From: Nitratireductor luteus
Lineage (GTDB): Bacteria > Pseudomonadota > Alphaproteobacteria > Rhizobiales > Rhizobiaceae
Direction: 5' to 3'
DNA length: 64,000 bases
Assembly: GCF_026162365.1 (NCBI RefSeq)
Contig: NZ_JAOANW010000010.1
Location: 124,001-188,000 of the forward strand
The notes beneath the pieces were generated by a model, which ran no database searches, had not been told where the DNA came from, and worked only from the letters and a program-made list of their open reading frames with translations. Shown here piece after piece: positions 53,412 through 61,398 of the stretch. The translations under genes were made by a program, and so were the position numbers. How positions within the stretch are numbered: the stretch's first letter is position 1; the number at the start of each line of letters is the position of its first letter.

Positions 53412-53893
53412 TGCAGACGGTCATTACCTCTCTTCTGTGGTTCGTGGCCATCGGATGCGGGTTGATTGCCGGTCTCTACTTCGCCTTCTCGACATTCATC
53501 ATGACGGCTCTAGGTCGCATGGAGGCGGCGCAGGGTGTCGCCGCGATGAACTCCATCAACTCGACGATCGTCGGCTCACTGTTCATGCCGCTATTCTTCG
53601 GCACGACGATCGCCGCTGCCGCGCTAGCGGCGTTCTCCCTGCTACGCTGGAGCGAACCCGGTTCGGCGGCGATGCTAGCGGGCGGTCTGACCTATCTGAT
53701 CGGCATGTTTGGATGCACGATCGTCTACAATGTACCGCTCAACAACGAGCTCGAACGGAACGCAGCCGGCGCGGCGGACGTATGGGTACGCTATTTGAAG
53801 GATTGGACCTTCTGGAACCACATACGAACCGTCGCCTCGACGGCCGCGATGGTGTTTTTCATCGTTGCGCTTCTTGCCGGGCGCTCTGACTAG
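53411..53893 (+). CDS. DUF1772-family membrane protein
   Basis: This 160-residue protein has four hydrophobic helices and the conserved features of the DUF1772 (anthrone-oxygenase-like) family: GLIAGLYFAFSTFIM, MNSINSTIVGSLFMPLFFG, VPLNNELE and the C-terminal WNHIRTVAS. The family is often next to NmrA-like genes, as here, with coupled translation. Biochemical role in bacteria is unknown. Confidence 0.85.
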   Translation: MQTVITSLLWFVAIGCGLIAGLYFAFSTFIMTALGRMEAAQGVAAMNSINSTIVGSLFMPLFFGTTIAAAALAAFSLLRWSEPGSAAMLAGGLTYLIGMFGCTIVYNVPLNNELERNAAGAADVWVRYLKDWTFWNHIRTVASTAAMVFFIVALLAGRSD

Positions 53894-53925
53894 CATCGAC
53901 GAATCTGAACCTGACCGGAAGAAAG

Positions 53926-54513
53926 ATGGAGATAAGCCAGTTTCGCAGGAACGCCGACGGGGAAAATGTCGCATGGGCCATATGGCGGCGACTTGACACG
54001 CCTGGACACGACGCAGCGCGACTCGTCCGGTCCGGGGCAGGGTATTTGCTGGCAGGAACCGCTGTATTCCTGCACCCCAAAGGACCCGCGTGCATCAGGT
54101 ACCGGGTCCACGTCGACCACGAGTGGAACACTATCGACGGCCATGTTGAAGGGTTCGTCGCCGGGGAGACGGTTCGGCACGAAATCGGGCGCGACGGTGA
54201 CTGTTGGCGGCTGGACGGCCGAAAGATGCCCGATACGGCACCGCTACGGGATCTCGATCTCGGCTTCACGCCGGCCACCAATCTGCTTCAACTGCGGCGC
54301 GCCGGGCCCCGGCTTGGTTGCAGCGTGGAACTGACCGTGGCCTGGTTCGATATCGGCGAAACCCGGATCACGTCATTACCACAGGCCTATGTCCGGCGAA
54401 GTGAGAGAACCTACGAATACTCGGCGCCGTCCGTTCCTTATGAGGCGGTGCTGGAAATGGCGCCGAATGGCTTCGTCCAAAGCTATCCCCGTCTATGGAC
54501 GATGGAAACGTAG
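53926..54513 (+). CDS. Putative glycolipid-binding protein (DUF1089/PF06475 type)
   Basis: This 195-residue soluble protein matches the pattern of the family: ARLVRSGAGYLLAGTAVFL, CIRYRVHVDHEWNTIDGHVEG, DGRKMPDTAPLRDLDLGFTPATNLLQLRR and AYVRRSERTYEYSAPSVPYEAVLE. Structures of relatives suggest a two-fold beta barrel that binds lipids or glycolipids. The normal length argues that the gene is intact. It follows the DUF1772 gene by 32 bases. Confidence 0.82.
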   Translation: MEISQFRRNADGENVAWAIWRRLDTPGHDAARLVRSGAGYLLAGTAVFLHPKGPACIRYRVHVDHEWNTIDGHVEGFVAGETVRHEIGRDGDCWRLDGRKMPDTAPLRDLDLGFTPATNLLQLRRAGPRLGCSVELTVAWFDIGETRITSLPQAYVRRSERTYEYSAPSVPYEAVLEMAPNGFVQSYPRLWTMET

Positions 54514-54649
54514 GCCGGGGCGAGGACACAGCAGGCATGATTGATGCAGCAGATCATCCATAACTCACGCGACCGCGTCTACGTCGCAATGCCGCTCTTC
54601 ATCCAGCGAGCACGCATGGTGGAAATCGAAGCTATCGTCGCACCTTGAA

Positions 54650-54880
54650 ATGCAATTTGCTGTCCCAAGAGAAACTGCCGAGATGCGCGGTGATGTCATG
54701 GCGAAGAGTGGAGAGCGCTACGACAACGAATACTGCTTCATATTCCGCTTCCGGGACGAAAGATCGCCGAAATAACTGAATATTGCGACAGCGACCTCAT
54801 TGCGCGTCCTGGGCTCATACGAAGATGCGGTCGAAGCCGTAAAGGCTAAGTCCGGACGAAGCTGCGGAGACACAGAATGA
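54650..54880 (+). pseudogene. Decayed SnoaL-like (NTF2 fold) gene, C-terminal remnant
   Basis: From ATG 54650 the frame reads RGDVMAKSGERYDNEYCFIF then FRFRDE before stopping at TAA 54773. A shift of frame at about 54758 restores KIAEITEYCDSDLIAR, and a second shift near 54812 restores LGSYEDAVEAV. This is the C-terminal part of the SnoaL/ketosteroid-isomerase-like family broken by small deletions. The N-terminal half is not found. The former stop (54878-54880) overlaps the next start, as in a once-coupled operon. Confidence 0.75.
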
Positions 54881-55083
54881 TCGACCTGACAACCTTGATT
54901 GCCTACATCGTCATCGTGCTGGGCTTCGTATTCATTCCGGGCCCGGCCACGCTGCTCACGGTTGCGCGCGCCACGAGTTTCCTCTCAACCGCCTTTTGCC
55001 CTCCGGTCATAGATTCCCAACTTGGCTCCATGGTTTTTCCGGATGGCGGAACTTTTGGAACACCACAAACGGGAGCTAATTGA
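54877..55083 (+). pseudogene. Truncated LysE/RhtB exporter, N-terminal fragment
   Basis: The first 34 residues (LTTLIAYIVIVLGFVFIPGP then ATLLTVARATS) are the start of a LysE-family exporter with its PGP motif. From about 54979 the frame continues in unrelated sequence and stops after 68 codons, so the gene was cut, probably by a deletion or insertion. The 190 bases after the break have lower GC and no recognised gene. Confidence 0.75.
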
Positions 55084-55168
55084 GAGCTAGTTGTGTGCCG
55101 CGGCATACGCAAAGCCGGCGGCAATCTCAGGACAGCTGAGCCTGCCTGCAAGGACAAGGAGCCGACCG

Positions 55169-55801
55169 ATGGCTGACGCCCACCTTCCCGGCCTTCTGCT
55201 CGCCTGGACCGCATATGGGCTGGGAATACTCAGTCCCGGCCCTAATGTGCTCGCCGTCATGGGAACGTCGATGGAACACGGTCGGCGGGCCGGCGTCACG
55301 CTGGCGGCCGGCATGATCAGCGGCACGCTCGTCTGGGGCACCGCCACACTGCTTGGGCTGACGACTTTGCTGGCAATCTACGCATCGGCCCTCACATTCA
55401 TCAAGTTCCTCGGAGCGGCTTATCTTCTTTGGCTTGCCTATAAATCCTTCCGCGCCGCTCTGAGCAGTCGATCCGACCGTCCCGCCGGGCTCGAATACAA
55501 CCAGGACGCCCGAAAGCTGTATGTCCGCGGACTGGCCATTCAGCTCAGCAATCCCAAGGCGGCGCTGACCTGGATCGCGATCATGTCGCTTGCGGTGCGC
55601 GAGGGCTCGCCCCTCTGGGTGGGGCCGGCAGTGGTCGCCGGGTGCCTTGCGATCTCTTTCAGCGGACACATCGCCTACGCGCTGCTGTTCTCGGCGCCGC
55701 CGGTCGGCCGCGTCTATCTGCGCACGCGGCGCTGGATCCAGGGCGGCCTTGGCGTCTTCTTCTGCTTCGCCAGCTGGAAACTGGTTACGGCGCGCTTCTA
55801 G
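55169..55801 (+). CDS. LysE-family exporter
   Basis: This 210-residue membrane protein has six hydrophobic segments, the family motif LGILSPGPNVLAVMGTSMEHGRRAG and the second-half GLAIQLSNPKAALTWIAIM. ATG 55169 has SD AAGGAG. Its stop overlaps the stop of the convergent MocR gene by one base pair each way (55798-55801). LysE exporters are common partners of MocR regulators, so the pair may be functionally linked. Confidence 0.87.
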   Translation: MADAHLPGLLLAWTAYGLGILSPGPNVLAVMGTSMEHGRRAGVTLAAGMISGTLVWGTATLLGLTTLLAIYASALTFIKFLGAAYLLWLAYKSFRAALSSRSDRPAGLEYNQDARKLYVRGLAIQLSNPKAALTWIAIMSLAVREGSPLWVGPAVVAGCLAISFSGHIAYALLFSAPPVGRVYLRTRRWIQGGLGVFFCFASWKLVTARF

Positions 55802-57255
55802 ATTGTGCCGAAACCCAATCCCGACAACTCGGCGATCGCCGGTTCAATATGTTTTGCCTCGATCATCCCGAAGCCGAATACGAAGCCCCTCTGCGCGGTG
55901 TCGCGCGAGGCATAGCGCGCGATATCCTCGACCCTGATGCCCCTCGCAGCGGCAGCGCCAACCACGGCCTGCTCGTCGCCCGGCGCAGTCAATGCCGCCG
56001 CGAGATGAACCCCGGCATGGGCGCGGAATGGGCGCAGATGATCGCCCAAATGGGTCTCCAGGGCAGAGCGCAGCGCCTCGTGCCTCGCCGAATAGATCCT
56101 GCGCATCTTGCGGACGTGACGCGCCAAATGGCTTTCGGCGATGAAATCGGCGAGCGCGAGTTGGTTGATCAGGGGGCTATGCTGGTCATTCAACTGCTTG
56201 GCCAGCGTCAGCGCGTAGCGCGCCCATTCCGGCGCCACGACGAAGCCCATCCGAAGGGCCGGGAACATGCTCTTGGAAAACGTGCCGACATAGAAGACCG
56301 AGCCCGAGCGGTCGAGCGTCTGCAACGCATCGAGCGGCATGCCGCTGTGTCGAAACTCGCTATCGTAGTCATCCTCGACGATGACAGCGCCGAAGCTCTC
56401 GGCGAAATCGAGCAAGGCCGTGCGCCGGCGTGCCGACATGGCGACACCGAGGGGGAACTGGTGCGAGGGCGTCACGCAGATGACACGCGCACTCGGCGGC
56501 AGCCGGTCCACGACAAGCCCTTCCTCGTCCACGGGAATGGAAAGGACTTTTGCGCCTGCCCCTACGAACGACCGGCGTGTCGGTCCGTATCCCGGGTCTT
56601 CCAGAGCGACCTCGGTTTCCCCCGGCGTCACCAGAATGCGTGCGATCAGATCAACCGCCTGCCTTGTGCCCGCCGTCACGACAATGTCCTCCGGCTGGCA
56701 CGCAACCGCGCGAACGAAGGAGACGTGGCTGGCGATCGCCCGGCGCAGAACTGGTTCGCCGGCCGGATCGTGCTCATGGACCGGGCTTCTGGCAACCCTG
56801 CGTGCCGCGCGCGTCGAAAGCCGCTGCCAGATGTCGAACGGAAACTCGCTGTCGGGCATGCCAGCAACGAAGTCGTAGCGGTAGGTCTCGCCGCTGCACG
56901 TTTCAGCAAGCGGCCGCCACCCGCGCCAGATGGGAGCCAGCCGTTTGTCGGCAACAGGGTCGACCTGCAGCGGCGCCTTGCGGCGCTCCAGTCGCGGGCG
57001 CACATCCGCAACGAAGGTGCCCGCGCCCCTTCGCCCTTCGACATAGCCCTCGCTCAGCAACATGTCATAGGCAGCGATCACCGTGTTACGCGATATGCCG
57101 AGACCTCTTGCCAACGCCCGCGTCGGCGGCAACCGAAGTCCGGCCTGAAGCCGTCCGTCGATGATCGCGGCTCGCAATTGCCGGTGCAGCGAACGCAGAA
57201 GCTCGCGCGAACCCTTCTCCGGCAGGGCGATGGCGATGTCGAGAATTGGCTCCAT
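55798..57255 (-). CDS. MocR/PdxR-type regulator (GntR HTH fused to aminotransferase fold)
   Basis: This 485-residue protein has an N-terminal GntR winged helix (ELLRSLHRQLRAAIIDGRLQAGLRLPPTRALARGLGISRNTVIAAYDMLLSEGYVEGRRGAGTFV) and a class I aminotransferase-like domain with the PLP site: DYDSEF Asp, YVGTFSKSMFPALRMG with the Schiff-base Lys. Regulators of this family sense PLP or PLP-amino acid adducts. The intended target may be the LysE exporter or the disrupted gene on the other side. The frame stays open upstream but ATG 57255 fits family length. Confidence 0.9.
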   Translation of the reverse strand: MEPILDIAIALPEKGSRELLRSLHRQLRAAIIDGRLQAGLRLPPTRALARGLGISRNTVIAAYDMLLSEGYVEGRRGAGTFVADVRPRLERRKAPLQVDPVADKRLAPIWRGWRPLAETCSGETYRYDFVAGMPDSEFPFDIWQRLSTRAARRVARSPVHEHDPAGEPVLRRAIASHVSFVRAVACQPEDIVVTAGTRQAVDLIARILVTPGETEVALEDPGYGPTRRSFVGAGAKVLSIPVDEEGLVVDRLPPSARVICVTPSHQFPLGVAMSARRRTALLDFAESFGAVIVEDDYDSEFRHSGMPLDALQTLDRSGSVFYVGTFSKSMFPALRMGFVVAPEWARYALTLAKQLNDQHSPLINQLALADFIAESHLARHVRKMRRIYSARHEALRSALETHLGDHLRPFRAHAGVHLAAALTAPGDEQAVVGAAAARGIRVEDIARYASRDTAQRGFVFGFGMIEAKHIEPAIAELSGLGFGTI

Positions 57256-57362
57256 GAACTTCCGACCAATAGACCTGTCTTGGAACCATATCGCCGGGCA
57301 CTTTTGCCTGCAACGCACATTGCGTGCCCGTTGGAGACGAATGTTAGGGCGAGGAACCGGCG

Positions 57363-57602
57363 ATGATCGACCTCTATTTCTCACCGACGCCAAACGGCCT
57401 GAAGCTGAAGCTGAAGCTGTTCTTCGAGGAGACAGGTCACATCGCCGCCGGATCCTGTGCAACCGGTTGCATATGGCGCATTGCACACGTTGCGCTGGCG
57501 CATACCGCTGGTTACAAGCAGCCTCAGCACCGGCTATTGTTTCGTCGTTCCGACGGATCGGTAGGACCGAAGACTTTGAGGGCTTTTTTGCTGCGAGATT
57601 GA
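57363..57602 (+). pseudogene. Glutathione S-transferase N-terminal remnant
   Basis: The frame starts MIDLYFSPTPNGLKLKL, matching the first strand of glutathione S-transferases (thioredoxin fold, with the Ser/Thr-Pro region), but after about 18 residues it turns into unrelated sequence and ends after 79 codons. It lies directly upstream of MocR on the opposite strand, where such regulators often control the divergent gene. It is best read as a broken gene. Confidence 0.5.
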
Positions 57603-57633
57603 TGCGCGACAGAATTTGGAATGAGTGGCCGTC

Positions 57634-58638
57634 ATGACTCATAGCCCACCGGACAAGTTCAAGATTCTCCGTATTACCTGGAGGGGCATGGAGGCCATAG
57701 GCTTGTCGCCCGCGGTCGTGCTGCGTCAGGCGCGGCTGCCGGCAACGCTGCACCTCGGGGAAGGAGGTCTGGTTACGACCGCCCAGTACTTCGCGCTCAT
57801 GCGGGCGGCGGAGGAATTGTGCACTGACCCCGGCGCGGGGTTCACGGCGGTGATGCGAAACGATCCATCCTTGCTTCCGCCGTCCAATCTGGTTGCCTAT
57901 TATGCCCGCGACTACCGGGACGGCCTGGCGCGAACCGCACGCTTCAAGTCGCTTTTTGTCCCGGAGCGGATCGACAACGTCCCGGACGGGGACGACTGGA
58001 TCATCTCGGCCAAATGGTTCTATGCCGCCGAAAGCGAGCCTCCGATTTTAACCGACATCACCTTCGCGGCGCTCATGGAACTCGGGCGCAGGAACACGGG
58101 CGTGCAGATTGTGCCCCGGCGAGTCGAACTCGAGCGGCCGGAAGACAAGAGCGGTGTCCATGAGAACTATTTTGGCTGCCCGATCCGCTTCGGCGCGCCG
58201 CGCAACATCCTGGTCCTCAAGGGAGAAGATCTTGACCGCCCGTTCCGGAGCCACAATCCGGAATTGCTCGACATGCTGAGCCCAGCGCTCGCCGCCGCAC
58301 TCGCCGAGCTGACCGCACAGGGCTCGATCGGCGAGCAGGTCAAGGCCGTCATGAAGAAGATGCTTCCGAGCGGACGACCCGAGCTTCGTGACGTGGCGCG
58401 CGAACTCGGGATGAGCGAGCGCACCCTGCAGAGACGTGTCGCCGAAGAAGGCGGGAGCCTGCGCCAGCTGCTTTCGGAGGCCCGTCAGGAACTCGGTCGC
58501 CAGCTCCTTCTCGAGCCCGCGATGGATATCGGCGAGGTAGCGTATCTGTTGGGATTTGGGGACTCAAACTCCTTCTACCGCGCCTTCCGCGCCTGGGAGG
58601 GAACGACCCCGGCCCGCTGGCGACAGCTTCAATCGTGA
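57634..58638 (+). CDS. AraC-family transcriptional regulator (OruR/ArgR-like N-terminus)
   Basis: This 334-residue protein has the arabinose-binding-like N-terminal domain of the ornithine/quorum regulator type (FALMRAAEELCTDPGAGFTAV ... SNLVAYYARDYRDGLARTARF) and a C-terminal double HTH: LPSGRPELRDVARELGMSERTLQRRVAEEGGSLRQLL and DIGEVAYLLGFGDSNSFYRAFRAWEGTTPARWR. ATG 57634 is preferred over GTG 57625. The neighbours give no clear target. The GST remnant upstream suggests it once sat in a detoxification cluster. Confidence 0.88.
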   Translation: MTHSPPDKFKILRITWRGMEAIGLSPAVVLRQARLPATLHLGEGGLVTTAQYFALMRAAEELCTDPGAGFTAVMRNDPSLLPPSNLVAYYARDYRDGLARTARFKSLFVPERIDNVPDGDDWIISAKWFYAAESEPPILTDITFAALMELGRRNTGVQIVPRRVELERPEDKSGVHENYFGCPIRFGAPRNILVLKGEDLDRPFRSHNPELLDMLSPALAAALAELTAQGSIGEQVKAVMKKMLPSGRPELRDVARELGMSERTLQRRVAEEGGSLRQLLSEARQELGRQLLLEPAMDIGEVAYLLGFGDSNSFYRAFRAWEGTTPARWRQLQS

Positions 58639-58718
58639 ATAAAGCCGGCGCCTGACCGCCCCGCATTGCTGCGCAGCGGTTCGAGGGGATTTAGCGGAGC
58701 GGACCAGAGGCTGTGCTT

Positions 58719-59648
58719 TCAAGGCTTTCGTGCCGCTCCAACCTTTATTGTTCTCCAGGCAATCCGCATCTCCATCGCCATCTCCGCGCCTGGCTCCAAT
58801 ACGCGCAGCCCCGGCATGCCCTGCTGATTGAACGCATCCACGGCGTGCGTGACGGGCTCGAAGCAGAAGAAGTCCGCGTTCCCATCAGGCGAGAAGACGA
58901 TTGCAACGTCCATGTCCGGCGCGGTGATCTCGACGGACAGGCCCAATTCCGGTTGGAGGACGGTCGCGCTGCCCCGCCAGCCGGTATAGGCGTTGTTGAT
59001 CCAGCTTCGCGGAAGGGCGCGCAGGCGCCGGAAATCGAAATCCGCCGCCATCTCGATCGGCCGTTGTTCGGTGGGCAAATGACGCGCGTCCTCCAGCCAC
59101 ACATGCGTCGCGTCGAATGCAAGACCCGTCCCCTCGCGGCGCGGAAACCACGGGTGGAACCCGCCGCCGAAGGGCAGGCGCGAGCCGGTGTTGGTCACCC
59201 TCACCCGCGCAAGCAAAGTTCCATTCTCGAGAGCGTAGGTCAGCTCGGCAGCGTAGCGAAAGGGACCGATACCGCCATCGGGCAGGGAAAGCGTGGCGGA
59301 CGTGCCCGTGGCGGCCAGAACCTCCCATTCGCGCAGGAACGCATCGCCATGAGCGGGGAACTCCTGCCCGTCGATATTGCAAGGAACGGCGTGAAACGCC
59401 TCCCCGAAGTTAAACCCGCCCCCGGATATGCGGTTCGAAAACGGAATGAGAACGTTGTTGGCCAGTCCGAAGGCGTCTGCGCCCGGCCTCGCATTCCGCA
59501 GCACCGGAACGAGGCCATCCGCGAGTTTCGAGTCGAAACCGGCAAGGCCACCGCCCAAAGCGGGCGCAACCGTCACTCGGCTGTGCGCATCACTCAGTTC
59601 CAGGAGCCTTGCCACCCTGCCGTCCCCATCGATGCGGCCATGAGACAT
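58719..59648 (-). CDS. Aldose-1-epimerase family protein
   Basis: This 309-residue mutarotase-fold protein has the expected His in GFHPWFPRREG, an earlier Asn-Arg (IPFSNRISGGGF) and a C-terminal Glu in FFCFEPVTHAVDAFN that would act as the catalytic base. It interconverts alpha and beta anomers of an aldose. It ends the minus-strand sugar ABC operon, 16 bases after the FadR-like regulator, which fits use of the sugar imported by that transporter. ATG 59648 gives normal length; an upstream start is inside the regulator's end. Confidence 0.87.
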   Translation of the reverse strand: MSHGRIDGDGRVARLLELSDAHSRVTVAPALGGGLAGFDSKLADGLVPVLRNARPGADAFGLANNVLIPFSNRISGGGFNFGEAFHAVPCNIDGQEFPAHGDAFLREWEVLAATGTSATLSLPDGGIGPFRYAAELTYALENGTLLARVRVTNTGSRLPFGGGFHPWFPRREGTGLAFDATHVWLEDARHLPTEQRPIEMAADFDFRRLRALPRSWINNAYTGWRGSATVLQPELGLSVEITAPDMDVAIVFSPDGNADFFCFEPVTHAVDAFNQQGMPGLRVLEPGAEMAMEMRIAWRTIKVGAARKP

Positions 59649-59664
59649 TTCTCTCAGGCGGATA

Positions 59665-60402
59665 TCACCGCCCGCCGCCGCGCCGCGCGATGACCTTCGA
59701 CAGATCGTCGCTGGCAACAGTGATCAGCCCCGTCATCAGCCGCCGCGCCTCTGCGGGCCGGCGCATGCGGATCGCCTCGAGCACCTCGCCATGCATGTCG
59801 AGTGTCGCGGCGTAGTTCTCGGATGCCGACGTCGTGAGACGGAAAGCATGGCGTAGCGCCGATCCTATGACCGATCCGAAATTCATGAAAACCGCGTTGC
59901 GGCTGGCTGTCAGCACCGCAAGGTGGAAAGCCTCGTCCGCCTTGACGCTGGCATCGATGTCGCTGGGTGACGCCCGCCGCATCTCGTCATAGGCGGCTTC
60001 GATCCTGCCGAGATCCTGGCCTGTGGCCCGCTCCGCCGCCAGACCCGCGGCCGCCGGTTCGATCACCTGCCGCGCCTCGTTGAGGCCGCGGATGAAATCG
60101 AAATCCGGCTCCAGCTCCTCGCGCCATGCCAGAAGCTCCGGGTCGAGCTGGTTCCAGTGCTCGGCCGGCAGGACGACCGTTCCCGTGCGCGTGCGGCTTT
60201 CGATCAGCCCCTTGCCCGCCAGTGTGCGGATGGATTCCCTCAGTGCGGTGCGGCTGACAGCCAGGGATTCGCCCAGTAGGGACTCGGCCGGCAATTTCTG
60301 GCCCGGCTGCAATTCCCCCGACAGTATCCGCTTGGCCAGGGTGCTCGTCACATGGTCGCGCGGGCGCGCCCGATCCTGTCCATTGCCCGAAAGCCTCGTC
60401 AT
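59665..60402 (-). CDS. FadR-type GntR regulator of the sugar operon
   Basis: This 245-residue protein has a GntR winged helix (RDHVTSTLAKRILSGELQPGQKLPAESLLGESLAVSRTALRESIRTLAGKGLIESRTRTGTVV) and an FCD domain with the metal-binding pattern (DASVKADEAFHLAVLTAS; LDMHGEVLEAIRMR). The sequence WNQLDPELLAWR is typical of the galactonate/sugar-acid branch (DgoR-like). It is encoded in the operon three bases after the permease gene and probably autoregulates. The effector is likely the imported sugar or its acid. Confidence 0.88.
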   Translation of the reverse strand: MTRLSGNGQDRARPRDHVTSTLAKRILSGELQPGQKLPAESLLGESLAVSRTALRESIRTLAGKGLIESRTRTGTVVLPAEHWNQLDPELLAWREELEPDFDFIRGLNEARQVIEPAAAGLAAERATGQDLGRIEAAYDEMRRASPSDIDASVKADEAFHLAVLTASRNAVFMNFGSVIGSALRHAFRLTTSASENYAATLDMHGEVLEAIRMRRPAEARRLMTGLITVASDDLSKVIARRGGGR

Positions 60403-60405
60403 CGC

Positions 60406-61398
60406 TCAGCTCCGGTTCAAACGGTATTCGGCCAGAAGAACGGCCAGGATCAGCAGGCTGCCCTTGGCAAGCATCTGGTAGAAGGTGGGAACGCCGGTCA
60501 GAATCATGCCGTTGTTGAGAATCCCGATAATGGCGACGCCCAAAAGCGCCCCGATGACAGTGCCCTTGCCCCCCTGCATGGCGCAACCGCCCAGAAAGGC
60601 CGCCGTGATCGCCTCCAGTTCCAGCCCCTCCGATCCCGAGATCGGCTGACCGGAGCCGGTGCGCGCCGCAAGCAGTATGCCGCCGATGCCGGCGACCATG
60701 CCGCTGAGGACGTACATGCCGACACGATAGCGCTTAATATCCATTCCCGACAGGCGCGCAACCACCGGATTGCCGCCGATGGCGTAGATGTTGCGCCCCA
60801 CGATGCTCTTGTGAAGAAAGACATAGAACACGACCGCGACTCCGATCAGCACCCAGATGGGTGCCGGCAGGCCGAGAAAACGGCCCACGCCGAGAAGGCG
60901 GAACGTGTCGTTGAAGATCGAGATGGATTGCCCGTTGGAGATGATAAAGGCGATGCCGCGGAAGATCGCCATGGTGCCGAGGGTCACGATGATCGCGTTC
61001 ACCCGGCCATAGGTGATCACCAGCCCGTTGAACAAGCCGGCCGCCGCCCCTATCGCCACGCCGGCCAGCGGGCCGGCAGCCGCCCAACCCGTCGCGTCGA
61101 TCGCCATGGCGGTGGAAACGGTCGTCAGGCCGACGATGGCACCCACCGAGATATCGAGCCCGCCCGACACGATCACCGCGGTCTGCGAGATCGCCAGCAC
61201 GCCGAGAATGGCCACGCCCATGCCGATGTTGAGAATGTTGCGGCTGGAGAAAAAGACGTCTCCGCGCAGGATGCCGAACAGGACCAGCAACGCGATCAGC
61301 GCCAGGATAAGGCTCGCATTGTGGATGCCGACCCGCTCGACCAGATCCGCCAGACGCGCTCCTGCTCTTGTCCGGGGCGTTTCCGCGTGTGCACTCAT
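60406..61398 (-). CDS. Sugar ABC transporter permease (RbsC/AraH type)
   Basis: This 330-residue inner-membrane permease has about 8-10 hydrophobic segments and the family stretches SQTAVIVSGGLDISVGAIVGL, GLFNGLVITYGRVNAIIVTLGTMAI and LGGCAMQGGKGTVIGALLGV. It forms the homodimeric channel for the binding protein encoded upstream. Its start overlaps the ATPase stop by four bases. Confidence 0.92.
   Translation of the reverse strand: MSAHAETPRTRAGARLADLVERVGIHNASLILALIALLVLFGILRGDVFFSSRNILNIGMGVAILGVLAISQTAVIVSGGLDISVGAIVGLTTVSTAMAIDATGWAAAGPLAGVAIGAAAGLFNGLVITYGRVNAIIVTLGTMAIFRGIAFIISNGQSISIFNDTFRLLGVGRFLGLPAPIWVLIGVAVVFYVFLHKSIVGRNIYAIGGNPVVARLSGMDIKRYRVGMYVLSGMVAGIGGILLAARTGSGQPISGSEGLELEAITAAFLGGCAMQGGKGTVIGALLGVAIIGILNNGMILTGVPTFYQMLAKGSLLILAVLLAEYRLNRS

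Noticed and set aside
54979-55168. Possible insertion-sequence end between the truncated LysE and the intact LysE gene
   Set aside because: No terminal inverted repeat, target duplication or transposase fragment could be recognised.
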